DNA of 22,971 bases. It comes from Roseburia sp. CAG:309. GTDB lineage: Bacteria > Bacillota > Clostridia > Lachnospirales > Lachnospiraceae. The stretch is from assembly GCA_000434115.1 (NCBI GenBank), contig FR893992.1, positions 1 to 22,971 on the forward strand. Direction: 5' to 3'. The notes beneath the pieces are model-generated. The model saw nothing but the letters and a program-made list of their open reading frames with translations, was not told the origin of the DNA and ran no database searches. The translations under genes were made by a program, and so were the position numbers. Shown one piece after another: positions 22,434 to 22,971 of the stretch. Within the stretch, counting starts at the first letter, position 1. The number at the start of each line of letters is the position of its first letter.

Positions 22434-22971
22434 GTTAATTGCGCCTTGCCATTTTGGTATGGAAGCCGTATTAAAACGGGAGATCAACGACCTTGGATAT
22501 GAGATCTCAAAAGTGGAAAATGGAAAAGTCACCTTTCTGGCGGATGCCGAAGGAATCTGCCGCGGAAATATTTTCCTCCGCACGACGGAACGGATTCTGC
22601 TCAAAGTGGCAGAATTTAAGGCGGAGACATTTGATGAATTATTTGAAGCCTGTAAGGCAATCCCATGGGAGCGTTATATCCCTGAAAATGGAAAATTCTG
22701 GGTAACGAAAGCAACCTCCGTCAACAGTAAATTGTTCAGCCCATCGGACATACAGCGTATTGTCAAAAAAGCAATGGTGGAAAGCCTTAAGCGGACATAT
22801 CAGGTCAGCTGGTTTGCCGAAGACGGGGCTTCGTATCCGCTTCGCATTAACATTATGAAAGACATCGTGACCGTATCGCTTGACACGACGGGAATGTCGC
22901 TGCACAAACGAGGTTACCGCCGATACACCGCACCGGCGCCAGTGACGGAAACGCTGGCGGCGGCGATGCTC
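22414..22971 (+). CDS. THUMP-domain class I RNA methyltransferase, N-terminal part
   Basis: The window ends inside this gene; 186 codons are visible. MGKEIFELIAPCHFGMEAVLKREI, cut here into APCHFGMEAVLKREI and the preceding strand, is the typical N-terminus of the RlmL/YpsC family of 23S rRNA guanine-N2 methyltransferases. A THUMP domain follows at about residues 60-155 (PSDIQRIVKKAMVESL). DTTGMSLHKRGYR at about 152-164 and the following APVTETLAAAML are the hallmark junction to the catalytic domain, which lies beyond the window. ATG 22414 overlaps the rhodanese gene. Exact target position in rRNA is not shown. Confidence 0.92.
   Translation, partial: MGKEIFELIAPCHFGMEAVLKREINDLGYEISKVENGKVTFLADAEGICRGNIFLRTTERILLKVAEFKAETFDELFEACKAIPWERYIPENGKFWVTKATSVNSKLFSPSDIQRIVKKAMVESLKRTYQVSWFAEDGASYPLRINIMKDIVTVSLDTTGMSLHKRGYRRYTAPAPVTETLAAAML

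Overview
The window looks like a chromosomal segment of an anaerobic Gram-positive member of the Clostridia, most likely Lachnospiraceae. This is inferred from a T-box-controlled thrS, DUF6273 and DUF4190 proteins, secreted proteins with Pro/Thr/Ser/Ala-rich linkers, strong AGGAGG ribosome sites, sigma-A promoters with 17-base spacers, and class II aldolase. No species can be named from the sequence alone.

Layout. 1-671: short repeats, then a decayed MFS transporter 5' end fused to the 3' end of a GNAT acetyltransferase gene. 797-4198: a secreted multi-domain DUF6273 protein cut by an in-frame TGA, so that its linker and basic C-terminal module are detached. 4205-7398: a promoter, a threonine T-box leader with its terminator, thrS, and two small DUF4190-type membrane proteins, apparently one operon. 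7450-7890 (minus strand): a DUF2752 membrane protein whose promoter overlaps back to back with that of the next gene. 8017-15634: three tandem paralogous secreted leucine-rich-repeat proteins (789, 726 and 915 aa). Each has a signal peptide, an EF-hand-like loop, 12-21 LRRs of about 21 residues, an InlB-type beta-repeat, a P/T/S/A linker and an almost invariant Lys-rich C-terminal module. 15689-16018: an orphan MNT nucleotidyltransferase. 16072-17469: the infC-rpmI-rplT operon with an attenuator leader. 17490-20171: a secreted M14-type peptidase with a Big_2 domain, a tRNA-Leu(AAG), and a secreted N-acetylmuramoyl-L-alanine amidase. 20258-22971: a SEC-C protein, class II fructose-bisphosphate aldolase, a tiny Ser/Asn-rich protein under a ribosome-site hairpin, a rhodanese, and the start of a THUMP-domain RNA methyltransferase that runs off the window.

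How the parts relate. The housekeeping blocks (thrS, IF3/L35/L20, tRNA-Leu, aldolase, RNA methyltransferase) carry recognisable RNA-level control. Between them sits an envelope-focused accessory layer: four predicted secreted proteins share the same unusual basic C-terminal module without an LPXTG sorting signal, alongside a secreted peptidase and an amidase. The most interesting signals are this shared module and the LRR triplication with its copied promoter, the terminator/antiterminator switch ahead of infC, the Shine-Dalgarno-sequestering hairpin ahead of the Ser/Asn-rich microprotein, the A34 tRNA-Leu, and the missing Arg in the NR motif of the M14 peptidase. Domain assignments rest on motif recognition by eye; no database search was run.
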